Shown here one piece after another: positions 27,220 to 35,290 of a stretch of 64,000 bases of DNA (the first letter of the stretch is position 1; each line of letters begins with the position of its first letter). This DNA is from CAXBNB01 sp049115735 (GTDB lineage Bacteria > Bacteroidota > Bacteroidia > Cytophagales > Cyclobacteriaceae): contig JAGDZP010000010.1 in NCBI GenBank assembly GCA_049115735.1, positions 186,001 through 250,000 on the forward strand, given 5' to 3'. A program made the translations under genes and the position numbers. A model generated the notes under the pieces. The model was not told the DNA's origin, searched no databases, and saw only the letters and a list, made by a program, of their open reading frames with translations.

Positions 27220-28029
27220 TCAACGAAAGTCTATTTCTTTCCTGATTGCCAAATAATTGCATGATTGAAATACTTCGTGAATTTCGGAATACTGATCAAT
27301 AGGTACCAACCCATCCCTTACAATTCTATATAATTTAAAAGAAGGACCCAATGCATAGTAAAGGTCTTTGAAATATGTTCGGGAGTCAATATTGGTACCT
27401 CCAAATTCAAATTGAATAAAGTCAATGCTCTTTGACTCAATCATACTAACAGCACCTTTGAACACTTCCAACTCGTGTCCCTCAACATCTACTTTCAGAA
27501 ATTCTATTTTTTCAATATTGTTTTGCTCAGAATATAAGTCTATAGTTGAAACCTTGATGGTCTCAGTTTTATCAAAACCGATGGCTGTATGATCCAACTT
27601 TCTTTTATAAACTGACGAAAGTTTAGAAGCGTCAGTGTCATAGTGAATCTGAATTTTCTTTTCTTCACTACTGAGTCCAAGATTATTCAAATGGAAGTTG
27701 TCGCTTGTTATTCTTCCTGATAGTTCACCGAATGTAGACTTCACAGGTTCGAAGGCATGTACATTGTAATTTTTATCACCAAAAATGTTAAATATGAGTG
27801 ATGAATAATCACCCACATTAGCACCTACATCAAAAATGACAAGTTCTTCTTTTTGACCATAGAATTGATTAATCCGCCTAAGAACATGGTCTTCACCGTT
27901 TTGATGGTACTTACTGGTAGAAGAATAATTCATTCCTCTTAACGAGAGGTAATACAATTTCCTGAAGAAACTTTGAAATGCTTGCTTCCCAAGGAAGGGG
28001 TTCAATATTTGTAGGAATGGATTAGCCAT
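27220..28029 (-). CDS. FkbM family methyltransferase
   Basis: 269 residues. The SAM-binding region is VIFDVGANVGDYSSLIF (GxNxG type) with AFEPVKSTF as the acidic second strand, and IEFLKVDVEGHELEVFKGA is the FkbM hallmark. Such enzymes commonly O-methylate sugars in surface glycans. It lies between the SAM-methyltransferase-like gene (11 bases upstream) and GT11 (19 bases downstream), so a single transcript is likely. Confidence 0.9.
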   Translation of the reverse strand: MANPFLQILNPFLGKQAFQSFFRKLYYLSLRGMNYSSTSKYHQNGEDHVLRRINQFYGQKEELVIFDVGANVGDYSSLIFNIFGDKNYNVHAFEPVKSTFGELSGRITSDNFHLNNLGLSSEEKKIQIHYDTDASKLSSVYKRKLDHTAIGFDKTETIKVSTIDLYSEQNNIEKIEFLKVDVEGHELEVFKGAVSMIESKSIDFIQFEFGGTNIDSRTYFKDLYYALGPSFKLYRIVRDGLVPIDQYSEIHEVFQSCNYLAIRKEIDFR

Positions 28030-28040
28030 CTTGATGCCTC

Positions 28041-28712
28041 TTAACCAAATATCTTTTGCTCAACCAGCGTGGCATAGTGTAGCAACTTGTGCGTCAACCT
28101 TCCTATGCGCTTTTTTCTCAAATTGAATTGATTGGTAGTATAGAGCTGTAATTGATGGATATACTCTTCTTCATTCTTCTTGCTCCCAATAAAGATCACA
28201 TCCTCAAATATAGCGACGTAATGTGTTGAACTTAACTTGTCTGTAATATCATGAATGGTTGGCCAGTTTTTCGATACATGTGGCAAATAGGGTGGTGATA
28301 AGAACAACCTGGCATCATCTACCAATATGATGGAATTCTCATGGGTGTTGTTTTTCAGCAAATCAAGCTCCTCAAGAAGTGGACATTCATCGTCATCTCC
28401 ATAAGTATCCCCACCGCACCAATGTGCGTCCAACCAAAACACCTGGGTTTTGTTAGAATCAATGACTTCTTTCAATAGTTCTGAAGAATTGCCGAAGTGC
28501 CTTTTGATATTATTGTATTTCCCCAACTTATCAGCATACTTGTCAAAAATAATTTTTGAATTTTCGATAGTCTGAACCGTATCAAAATGCCTGGTAGCCC
28601 AAATACATGTATTTCCTTTATAAGTTCCTGTTTCGATGAACTCTTCGATATTAAATTTTGTCTTCATCTGAAGAATAAGCTCCTCAGGACATCCCATTCT
28701 GACTATTCCCAT
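28041..28712 (-). CDS. SAM-methyltransferase-like protein of the glycan cluster
   Basis: 223 residues. The segment FIETGTYKGNTCIWATRHF (about 24-42) is a G-x-G-type SAM loop, followed by an acidic IENS strand and FWLDAHWCGGDTYGDDDECPLLEEL, in which Asp and His could bind metal. This pattern appears in class I methyltransferases encoded in polysaccharide clusters, but I cannot name a subfamily. It is the first gene of the minus-strand glycan operon; the promoter should lie in the 77 bases shared with the divergent GT2 gene. Confidence 0.65.
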   Translation of the reverse strand: MGIVRMGCPEELILQMKTKFNIEEFIETGTYKGNTCIWATRHFDTVQTIENSKIIFDKYADKLGKYNNIKRHFGNSSELLKEVIDSNKTQVFWLDAHWCGGDTYGDDDECPLLEELDLLKNNTHENSIILVDDARLFLSPPYLPHVSKNWPTIHDITDKLSSTHYVAIFEDVIFIGSKKNEEEYIHQLQLYTTNQFNLRKKRIGRLTHKLLHYATLVEQKIFG

Positions 28713-28789
28713 TTGTTATTTGTGACTGCTTTGATTTAGTGTTGTAGCTCAAATGCTGACTTTTCAGCGAAGATATATAAATTAGGTAT

Positions 28790-29515
28790 ATGCAAAAGCC
28801 GTTTCTCTCCATCATCATCCCCACACTCAACGAGGAAGGCTATATTCTCAAAACGCTGGATAACATCCATAATATGTTATCAGGGAATATTGGATATGAA
28901 ATAATCGTGGTAGATGCGGGAAGTACAGATCAAACAGTGAGTTTGGCTCAAACAAATGACATTAGAATAGAAGTTAGACCTGAATTCAAAGGGTGCAAAT
29001 ACAAATCACTAAACTATGGTGCAGAATTGTCCAAGGGTGAAGCGCTTTTTTTTCTGGATGCCGATTCTCAACTTCCTGTCCAGTTTGATCAATTCATTCA
29101 AAATGCTCTTGACACTAGCCAATATGTAGGAGGGGCCTTTGAATACAAATCTGAGAACAGGAGTATATCATTTCAGGTCATTGAATTGATCAACCGATTG
29201 CGATACAGAGTGGATGGTTTGTATTTTGGTGACCAGGGTATTTTTTGTAAGCGGCAATCGTTTTTTGAAGTCGGGGGTTATCCGGATGAGCCTATTATGG
29301 AAGCATCTTTTTTATGTCGGAGATTAAAAAAAGTTGGAAAGCTCAAACTTATCAAAGAGCCCCTGGTCACTTCAACAAGGCGTTTTGAAACTCAAGGGAA
29401 ATGGCGTGTTTTCTTTAATGATATGATAATCTGGATGCGTTTTATTATTGGCATTAGTGTAGAAGAATACGGTGCGGAATATTGGAAGTTGAATGATGTG
29501 AAAAGGGTGGAGTAG
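28790..29515 (+). CDS. Glycosyltransferase family 2 (TIGR04283-like)
   Basis: 241 residues, a short GT-A fold enzyme. SIIIPTLNEEGYILKTLDNI begins the nucleotide-binding half, IIVVDAGSTDQT gives the donor Asp, and ALFFLDADSQLP the DxD metal site. The late FGDQGIFCKRQSFFEVGGYPD is typical of the TIGR04283 group, some of whose members act in arsenosugar or lipid-sugar synthesis. It diverges from the glycan operon. Substrate unknown. Confidence 0.87.
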   Translation: MQKPFLSIIIPTLNEEGYILKTLDNIHNMLSGNIGYEIIVVDAGSTDQTVSLAQTNDIRIEVRPEFKGCKYKSLNYGAELSKGEALFFLDADSQLPVQFDQFIQNALDTSQYVGGAFEYKSENRSISFQVIELINRLRYRVDGLYFGDQGIFCKRQSFFEVGGYPDEPIMEASFLCRRLKKVGKLKLIKEPLVTSTRRFETQGKWRVFFNDMIIWMRFIIGISVEEYGAEYWKLNDVKRVE

Positions 29516-29517
29516 AA

Positions 29518-29547
29518 GGCAGGATAGGGCCAAAGCCATACCCTGCC
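29518..29547. terminator. Hairpin between convergent GT2 and SRPBCC genes
   Basis: Arms GGCAGGATAGGGC and GCCATACCCTGCC pair over 13 positions with two mismatches and a CAAA loop, in the 40-base gap between two convergent genes. The position suggests a two-way terminator. The T-runs beside it are short, so efficiency is uncertain. Confidence 0.45.
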
Positions 29548-29555
29548 ATCTATGT

Positions 29556-30572
29556 TTAATTCACTGGGTAATAAACATTAGTTACCCAATTTGCTGTGTC
29601 TGGTTCTGTAGATGGATCGGTCACATATACCTCATAGGCATGACCGGAATTTGTAAGACCCTTGTATTTCATGTACTTTTCAACCTCCAGGTGCGTCGCA
29701 TCTAACAAGAAATAATCACCTTTATGAACTGCCTTTACGGTTTTGCCGCCGGTGGTTGAAGCCACGAAAATGTCATCATTTCCTTCAGTTACAGATTCAG
29801 AAACCGGTATGGCAATATCGGCTACCCAGCTTATTTCAGATACGGATTTATACACGCTCATAGGCATACCTGCCATTTCTATACCATTGACACCCATATG
29901 GGTCATTAACCGTTCATAAACAATTCCCATTTGTCCACCAATTTCCTCGGGTTTGGTCACATCAAATTCAGAAGTGATTCCTAAATAAGTGATGGGTGCA
30001 GCTTCTTCTATTCCTACATCGACTGAAAACGTCGGTTTGGATTCCACCAATTTTTTTAAGTTTTTTAAACCGTCTTCATATTGCGGTCCAAGCATGCTAT
30101 CCATGAAAAGTCCGAATATTTTCCCTATAGGATTCGAGCCCATATCACCTTCAAATGTCCAGGTAACTTCACTGGATTCTCCGTTCGGCTTTATATCAAT
30201 ATTGGCATAGCTAGGTTCATCAAAGCCACTGAAATATAGCTTGGTGCGTACCTTGGAATTTTCAGTGATTTCTACGATTTCCTGATTTCCAGAGCCAACA
30301 TCCGGGTGTTCGCTTTCCCAGGACATTTTGGATCCTTTGCCCGTCTCAGGCCCTTCGTACTGGTAGACTGTGCCTTCCGGATCAATCTTTTGCCATGGCG
30401 ACCAGGCATTGAATGATTTCATGCCTTCTACTTCCTCGAAAATAGATTCAGCGCTAGCATTAATAGTAATGGACCTTTCCATTTGCACTTCTCTTGGTGC
30501 CAACAATCCCACCAGGAGCACAACTCCGACAATAGCCAGGAGTACAACTACTACAATTTTTAAAATTTTCAT
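29556..30572 (-). CDS. Membrane-anchored SRPBCC (polyketide cyclase-like) plus GyrI-like domain protein
   Basis: 338 residues. One N-terminal membrane helix (about 3-25) is followed by an SRPBCC/START-like domain (about 33-180, with ITINASAESIFEEVEGM and FNAWSPWQKIDPEG) and a GyrI-like small-molecule-binding domain (about 190-338, with ITYLGITSEFDVTKPEEIG and a GGKTVKAVHKGDYFLLD core). Both domains form ligand pockets; together they suggest a hydrophobic or cationic small-molecule binding protein. No enzyme activity is evident. It converges with the GT2 gene and stands alone. Confidence 0.82.
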   Translation of the reverse strand: MKILKIVVVVLLAIVGVVLLVGLLAPREVQMERSITINASAESIFEEVEGMKSFNAWSPWQKIDPEGTVYQYEGPETGKGSKMSWESEHPDVGSGNQEIVEITENSKVRTKLYFSGFDEPSYANIDIKPNGESSEVTWTFEGDMGSNPIGKIFGLFMDSMLGPQYEDGLKNLKKLVESKPTFSVDVGIEEAAPITYLGITSEFDVTKPEEIGGQMGIVYERLMTHMGVNGIEMAGMPMSVYKSVSEISWVADIAIPVSESVTEGNDDIFVASTTGGKTVKAVHKGDYFLLDATHLEVEKYMKYKGLTNSGHAYEVYVTDPSTEPDTANWVTNVYYPVN

Positions 30573-30650
30573 GTTACAGTTTGGTTTTGTTTAGGATCAA
30601 TTTAATTATATACATTTTTCATTCAAAATATTGCCTTAATTTGTCCTTGA

Positions 30651-31085
30651 ATGGAAAGTGAGAAGTCGGAAACCAAAGACGATGAAGTTGTATCAAAGCC
30701 CGTTGGCTTTTCTCCCAGGCTTTTTGCTTATAATATTGATATCACGCTTCTGATGATATCCTTTGTTGCATTGTCATTCTTGATTGAAAACAATATTGCA
30801 TTGTACTATACCTGTGCCGCTATTGTGCTTTTATATCATGCTATTTTTGAGTCTTCAGATTGGCAAGGAACTGTCGGAAAAAAATACAACAAACTCAAAA
30901 TTGTAGATAGAAAGGGAGATAGGATATCTTTTGTAATAGCTTTGGTCAGGGTTGTATTGAAAGTAGCTTCTTTTTTTTTATTATTCATTGGCATTTTTCT
31001 TATTTATACCAGAAAAGACAGGCGATCGCTGCACGATCTCATTTTAGGAACCTATGTAATTCAGGATTCAAATCAGGCAGAATAA
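30651..31085 (+). CDS. RDD family membrane protein
   Basis: 144 residues. An RDD-type core is recognisable: the first helix with FAYNIDITLLMISFVALSF (Asp in the helix), a second helix, and the conserved GTVGKKYNKLKIVDRKG loop, then a third helix and RKDRRSLHDLILGTYVI. RDD proteins are small membrane proteins, some acting as Na+(Li+)/H+ exchangers; most have no known role. A second RDD gene lies at 41989-42471. Both have the G-K-x-x-x-x-L-K/I-V loop. Confidence 0.88.
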   Translation: MESEKSETKDDEVVSKPVGFSPRLFAYNIDITLLMISFVALSFLIENNIALYYTCAAIVLLYHAIFESSDWQGTVGKKYNKLKIVDRKGDRISFVIALVRVVLKVASFFLLFIGIFLIYTRKDRRSLHDLILGTYVIQDSNQAE

Positions 31086-31176
31086 TTTTCATGAAATATT
31101 CAGACATATGAGTTCTATAAAGAAAATTAACACTATTTTTATCTTCAAATTTTAACCAAACCAATAAAACTTACAG

Positions 31177-31785
31177 ATGGCCAGTTTAAAAAGCACATTT
31201 AGTTGGATAGAAAATACTTTTGAAGCGTTTATTTTTTGGAGTAGGTGGGTACAAGCACCTTTGTACGGTGGGCTAGCCATTGGCTCGTTTTTTTATCTGG
31301 CTAAATTTTTCCAAGAGCTTTTACATCTTCAGCATGTGCTTCTCATAGAGAATGAGGCAAAAATCATGTTAATTGTATTGAGCCTGGTAGATATATCAAT
31401 GGTAATGAACCTGGTAGTAATGGTAACTATAGGTGGTTATTCCATTTTTACCAGTAAGATAGATGTAGATATGCATGATGATAAGCCACTCTGGTTGGAT
31501 GGGCTTGATGCTGGTATGTTGAAAATTAAACTGGCGACATCTCTTGCATCTATTTCTGGTGTGCAGTTGCTGAAAACATTTGTAGACTATAGAGAGTCAA
31601 TCGATAAGCCTCCTTATACTGACGTAGTAATGGAAATAGGTATTCACCTTGTATTCATATTCTCGGCTATGCTTCTTGCACACACTGAAAAAACTGTTCA
31701 TAGCTATCATGCCATTGGACACAAGCACAGAGAACTACAAGCTGGTGAGGAAGGGGAAGATGGTGAGCCTGAAGAAGGGCATTAA
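31177..31785 (+). CDS. UPF0114 / TIGR00645 family membrane protein (YqhA-like)
   Basis: 202 residues with four membrane helices (about 22-42, 58-80, 107-128 and 140-160) and an acidic C-terminal tail. The segments SRWVQAPLYGGLAIGSFFYLA and DAGMLKIKLATSLASISGVQLLKTF (quoted in part) are characteristic. Function is unknown in most bacteria, though related proteins have been proposed as ion channels. A strong terminator follows the stop. The gene is likely monocistronic. Confidence 0.9.
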   Translation: MASLKSTFSWIENTFEAFIFWSRWVQAPLYGGLAIGSFFYLAKFFQELLHLQHVLLIENEAKIMLIVLSLVDISMVMNLVVMVTIGGYSIFTSKIDVDMHDDKPLWLDGLDAGMLKIKLATSLASISGVQLLKTFVDYRESIDKPPYTDVVMEIGIHLVFIFSAMLLAHTEKTVHSYHAIGHKHRELQAGEEGEDGEPEEGH

Positions 31786-31812
31786 AAAACTAGTATTTTA
31801 AATATTGAATTG

Positions 31813-31837
31813 AAAGGCAGGTTTTCCTGCCTTTTTT
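31813..31837 (+). terminator. Intrinsic terminator after the UPF0114 gene
   Basis: A perfect 9-bp stem AAAGGCAGG/CCTGCCTTT with a TTTT loop and a run of six T residues, 27 bases after the stop. It lies inside the upstream extension of the Nudix frame, which supports starting that gene at 31855 rather than 31810. Confidence 0.9.
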
Positions 31838-31854
31838 ATTTTACAATTTCTTGT

Positions 31855-32397
31855 ATGGAAAAGAACCCCTGGAAAAAGCTGTCTGAAGAGAAAATATATG
31901 ATAATCCGTGGATTGGTGTTTCAGAGCATCAGGTAATCAATCCTTCAGGTAATCCGGGAATATATGGTAAGGTACATTTCAAGAAGGTAGCCCTGGGAAT
32001 AATTCCGCTTGATTTGAATGGATATACATGGCTAGTTGGACAGTACCGATATGCATTAAATGAATATTCATGGGAAATACCCATGGGTGGTGGCGACTTA
32101 GATGTGGATATTTTGGATTCGGCCAAAAGAGAACTCAAGGAAGAAACCGGATTGTTGGCTAATCACTGGGAGAAAATATTGAGAATTCATACTTCAAATT
32201 CAGTTACAGATGAGGAAGGTTTTGTATTCATAGCTAGAGACTTAACACAATCAGAAACGGAATTTGATGACACAGAAGATTTACAAATAAAGAAGCTGCC
32301 TTTTCAAGAAGCAGTAGACATGGTCATGTCCGGGGAAATTACTGATAGCCTCAGTATAGCTGGTATTCTAAAAACTGAAAAGCTGTTGGCTGAGTGA
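31855..32397 (+). CDS. Nudix hydrolase, ADP-ribose pyrophosphatase-like
   Basis: 180 residues from ATG 31855; the longer frame from 31810 runs through the terminator. The Nudix box is present (REL-KEETGL core after MGGGDLDVDILDSAK), giving the metal-binding REUxEE helix; the first Glu of the consensus is Val here. The preceding YAL-NEYSWEIPMGGG segment resembles ADP-ribose and sugar-nucleotide pyrophosphatases. The likely reaction is cleavage of an NDP-sugar. MATE is encoded 18 bases downstream. Confidence 0.88.
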   Translation: MEKNPWKKLSEEKIYDNPWIGVSEHQVINPSGNPGIYGKVHFKKVALGIIPLDLNGYTWLVGQYRYALNEYSWEIPMGGGDLDVDILDSAKRELKEETGLLANHWEKILRIHTSNSVTDEEGFVFIARDLTQSETEFDDTEDLQIKKLPFQEAVDMVMSGEITDSLSIAGILKTEKLLAE

Positions 32398-32415
32398 CAT
32401 TACATGTTCGAATAA

Positions 32416-33765
32416 ATGACTATCAAAGAGCACTATAGGAAAAACTTTATGCTGGCTTATCCGGTTATGTTTAGCCAGATGGGCCACATTATGGTCAGTG
32501 TATCTGATAGTGTTATGGTAGGTCGTCTCGGGGCTGTTCCCCTGGCTTCTATCTCATTAGCAATCAGTGTTTTTTCTGTCATTATGTTGTTTGGCATTGG
32601 GGTCTCTTATGGAATGACACCTCTGGTGGCTCAAGCTGACGGGGAGGGAGATACTCAAAAAAGTGCTTCTATTCTAAAGCACGGAGGCATTCTTAATGCT
32701 ATGCTGGGGATTTTTTTGATGCTACTGACTTTTGTTGGAGCAGAATCACTTCAGTATTTTGGGCAGGATCCGGAAGTACTGGCTGGTGCCGTGCCTTATC
32801 TATATATATTGGCATACACAATGTTCCCCCTTATGATCTTTCAAGCCTTCAGACAATTTACGGAAGGCTTATCTTTCACGAAGCAAGCCATGTACATTTC
32901 AGTTTCCGGAAATATTCTGAATATACTGCTCAACTATGTACTGATTTATGGAAAGCTGGGTATGCCTGAAATGGGACTGCTAGGGGCTGGCTATGCCACC
33001 TTGATTTCCCGTATTGTCATGATGATGGCTATTGGTACTTATGTGGCCATTCACAAGAGATTTTCCGACTATCAGAAACATTTCATATACATTAAAATGA
33101 GCAAAGATCGGTTTAGGGATATCCTACATATCGGTATTCCATCAGGCTTACAATATATATTTGAAGTAGGAGCATTTAGCGCGGCAGCCATTATGATCGG
33201 TTGGATGGGAGCAATTGCCCTGGCAGCACATCAAATAGCACTAAATTTGGCGGCAATCACTTACATGATGTCTACCGGTATAGCAGCTGCGGCTACTATT
33301 AGAGTTGGCAATCAGCTTGGTAGAAAGGATATAAAAACCCTGCGCACAGCCGGCTTCACCTGTTTCATAATGGCAGCAGTATTTATGGGAGTCTGTGCAG
33401 TTGTTTTCATCGTAGCTAAAGACTTTCTACCATCTTTGTATATCAACGATACAGTTGTTATAGAATATGCATCTTCGCTCCTGATCATTGCTGCAATATT
33501 TCAGGTATCTGATGGCGTACAGGCTGTAGGACTAGGTGCATTGCGAGGCTTATCTGATGTAAAAATTCCAACCTATATCACGCTTATTGCTTTTTGGGTG
33601 TTTGCCATTCCAATTGGTTACTTTTTAGGAATATCTATGGATATGGGTGCCAAAGGTGTTTGGGTCGGCTTGCTTCTGGGACTAAGTGTTGGAGCGGTGT
33701 TTGATTTTTTTAGATTTAAAACCTTGACCGCTCAATTGCTATATGGAGGTGATTCTGAAGAATAA
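32416..33765 (+). CDS. MATE family efflux transporter
   Basis: 449 residues with 12 expected hydrophobic helices. N-terminal AYPVMFSQMGHIMVSVSDSVMVGRLG is a clear MATE start (split here), and the internal repeat has IGIPSGLQYIFEVGAFSAA and AAHQIALNLAAITYM. These antiporters use Na+ or H+ to expel drugs or metabolites. It begins 18 bases after the Nudix stop and is followed in 21 bases by the VIT1/CCC1 gene, so all three may be co-transcribed. Confidence 0.93.
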   Translation: MTIKEHYRKNFMLAYPVMFSQMGHIMVSVSDSVMVGRLGAVPLASISLAISVFSVIMLFGIGVSYGMTPLVAQADGEGDTQKSASILKHGGILNAMLGIFLMLLTFVGAESLQYFGQDPEVLAGAVPYLYILAYTMFPLMIFQAFRQFTEGLSFTKQAMYISVSGNILNILLNYVLIYGKLGMPEMGLLGAGYATLISRIVMMMAIGTYVAIHKRFSDYQKHFIYIKMSKDRFRDILHIGIPSGLQYIFEVGAFSAAAIMIGWMGAIALAAHQIALNLAAITYMMSTGIAAAATIRVGNQLGRKDIKTLRTAGFTCFIMAAVFMGVCAVVFIVAKDFLPSLYINDTVVIEYASSLLIIAAIFQVSDGVQAVGLGALRGLSDVKIPTYITLIAFWVFAIPIGYFLGISMDMGAKGVWVGLLLGLSVGAVFDFFRFKTLTAQLLYGGDSEE

Positions 33766-33786
33766 AAACATTCTATATTTACTTGT

Positions 33787-34512
33787 ATGAATGAAGACCG
33801 CCTTCATGAAGGGCAGAACTACTTATTTTTTGACAAGGCATACATCGGAGAGTTTGTCTATGGCGGTATAGATGGAGCCATCACTACTTTTGCTGTTGTG
33901 GCCGGGGCAGCAGGTGCAGAAGCCGCCATTCATTGGGTGTTGATTTTTGGATTTGCCAACCTTATTGCCGATGGATTTTCAATGTCGGTGGGTAATTATT
34001 TTGCTGTAAAATCAGAACGAGATAATTACGACAAGCATGTTAAGATTGAATATTGGGAGATAGAAAATCTCAGAGAGAGGGAAGTGCAGGAAATACGCGA
34101 AATATATGCTGCAAAGGGTTTCGAAGGAGCACTTTTGGAGCAAGTGGTTGAGGTTATTACGTCAAATGATGATGTTTGGGTAGATACTATGATGAAAGAG
34201 GAGCTGGAAATGTCAAAGGACGATCGTACAGCTTTTAAGACTGCATTTGCCACTTTCCTTTCCTTCAATATGATTGGAATAATTCCATTGCTCATTTATG
34301 TGGTGGCAGTATTCATAGAAATCAATCATGAGCTGCTCTTTCCAATTTCATGTGTGGGAACTGGGGTTGCATTGGTTATTGTCGGATATATGAGGGGCAG
34401 TGTTACTCAGACTAACAAAGCTAAGAGTATGTTACAGACTGTGCTTCTAGGTGGATTGGCCGCATTCCTGGCGTATTTTGTTGGAGTACTACTTGCAACT
34501 TATTTTTTGTGA
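33787..34512 (+). CDS. VIT1/CCC1 family iron/manganese transporter
   Basis: 241 residues. The YIGEFVYGGIDGAITTFAVVAGAAGA N-terminal helix (about 18-43) and NLIADGFSMSVGNYFAVKSE are diagnostic, with the first Asp residues being the metal path in plant VIT1. A cytoplasmic acidic helix pair (EIENLREREVQEI) follows, as in the vacuolar iron transporters. Five membrane helices are expected. Likely role is export of ferrous iron or manganese. It follows MATE closely. Confidence 0.92.
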   Translation: MNEDRLHEGQNYLFFDKAYIGEFVYGGIDGAITTFAVVAGAAGAEAAIHWVLIFGFANLIADGFSMSVGNYFAVKSERDNYDKHVKIEYWEIENLREREVQEIREIYAAKGFEGALLEQVVEVITSNDDVWVDTMMKEELEMSKDDRTAFKTAFATFLSFNMIGIIPLLIYVVAVFIEINHELLFPISCVGTGVALVIVGYMRGSVTQTNKAKSMLQTVLLGGLAAFLAYFVGVLLATYFL

Positions 34513-34593
34513 AGTAGGGCAGATTCTAGAATGATTAATCGAAATTGTTCATCAGAATATTAATTTCAGAAATATGTATATAAATTTAAAACC

Positions 34594-35253
34594 ATGAAAA
34601 AAGCACTAACTATAATCTCTCTATTGGTTTGTTCTTTGTACTCAAATGCACAAAATCATACTGTTAGTGGGGTTGTTCATGGTATGGAAGTTTTTCCATT
34701 GATGGGAGTTGAAATAGAAATACAAAGCAATAACCAAATAGTATATACTGACTCAAAGGGAAAATTTCAACTTACGTGTAACGAAAAAGACAAGCTCAAA
34801 TTCAAAGCACGGGGATTTCAAAATAGGAAAGTCAAAATTTCTAAAGATATAAAAACTGTGGCTGTGAATATGAGTAAAAAATCTGGCCAAAATTCTCGTG
34901 TTTATGGGACGGGATATGGTTATGTATCTGAAAGAGACAAAACATCAACTTTAGCGAATAGAGACACTGAAACTTCAGATTTTAGAAAATATAGAACAGT
35001 CAATGCAGTTCTCATAGAAATGGGAGCACAGATAGGAAACGGTGAGATTATTTTAAGGGGAACCAATTCTCTGACTAGTAGTAGCGCTGCTTTAATTGTC
35101 ATAAATGGCGTTATCTCGGACTATCGTACTATGAGCACCCTAAAGCCGTTTGATTTAAAAAGAGTCGATATTCTGCAAGATGCGGCTGCCTCTGTTTATG
35201 GCTCCAGAGGATCAAATGGAGTCATACTGATTGAAACATTAGGTGTCCGATAA
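34594..35253 (+). CDS. Stand-alone TonB-receptor plug protein with carboxypeptidase-regulatory-like domain
   Basis: 219 residues. A signal peptide (1-20, ending SNAQ) precedes a CarboxypepD_reg-like beta-sandwich (VSGVVHGMEVFPLMGVEI, about 24-90). A SusC-type plug then follows (about 125-217): GNGEIILRGTNSLTSSSAALIVING, later LKRVDILQDAAASVYGSRGSNGVIL. In normal SusC/RagA receptors some 700 residues of beta-barrel follow; here the frame stops right after the plug. No barrel fragment is visible downstream, where the sulfatase starts 37 bases on. It could be a truncated gene or a genuine plug-only protein. Confidence 0.8.
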   Translation: MKKALTIISLLVCSLYSNAQNHTVSGVVHGMEVFPLMGVEIEIQSNNQIVYTDSKGKFQLTCNEKDKLKFKARGFQNRKVKISKDIKTVAVNMSKKSGQNSRVYGTGYGYVSERDKTSTLANRDTETSDFRKYRTVNAVLIEMGAQIGNGEIILRGTNSLTSSSAALIVINGVISDYRTMSTLKPFDLKRVDILQDAAASVYGSRGSNGVILIETLGVR

Positions 35254-35290
35254 TCTCCTTATTCATTCAAATCAAAAAACCTTCCGCCTG

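Noticed and set aside
31810..31854. Longer Nudix gene from 31810
   Set aside because: Those codons run through a strong terminator hairpin at 31813-31837; the ATG at 31855 opens the conserved protein.
35243..35290. Sulfatase start inside the plug gene
   Set aside because: The ATG at 35291 gives a proper lipoprotein signal; the earlier codons overlap the plug gene by 11 bases and lack conservation.
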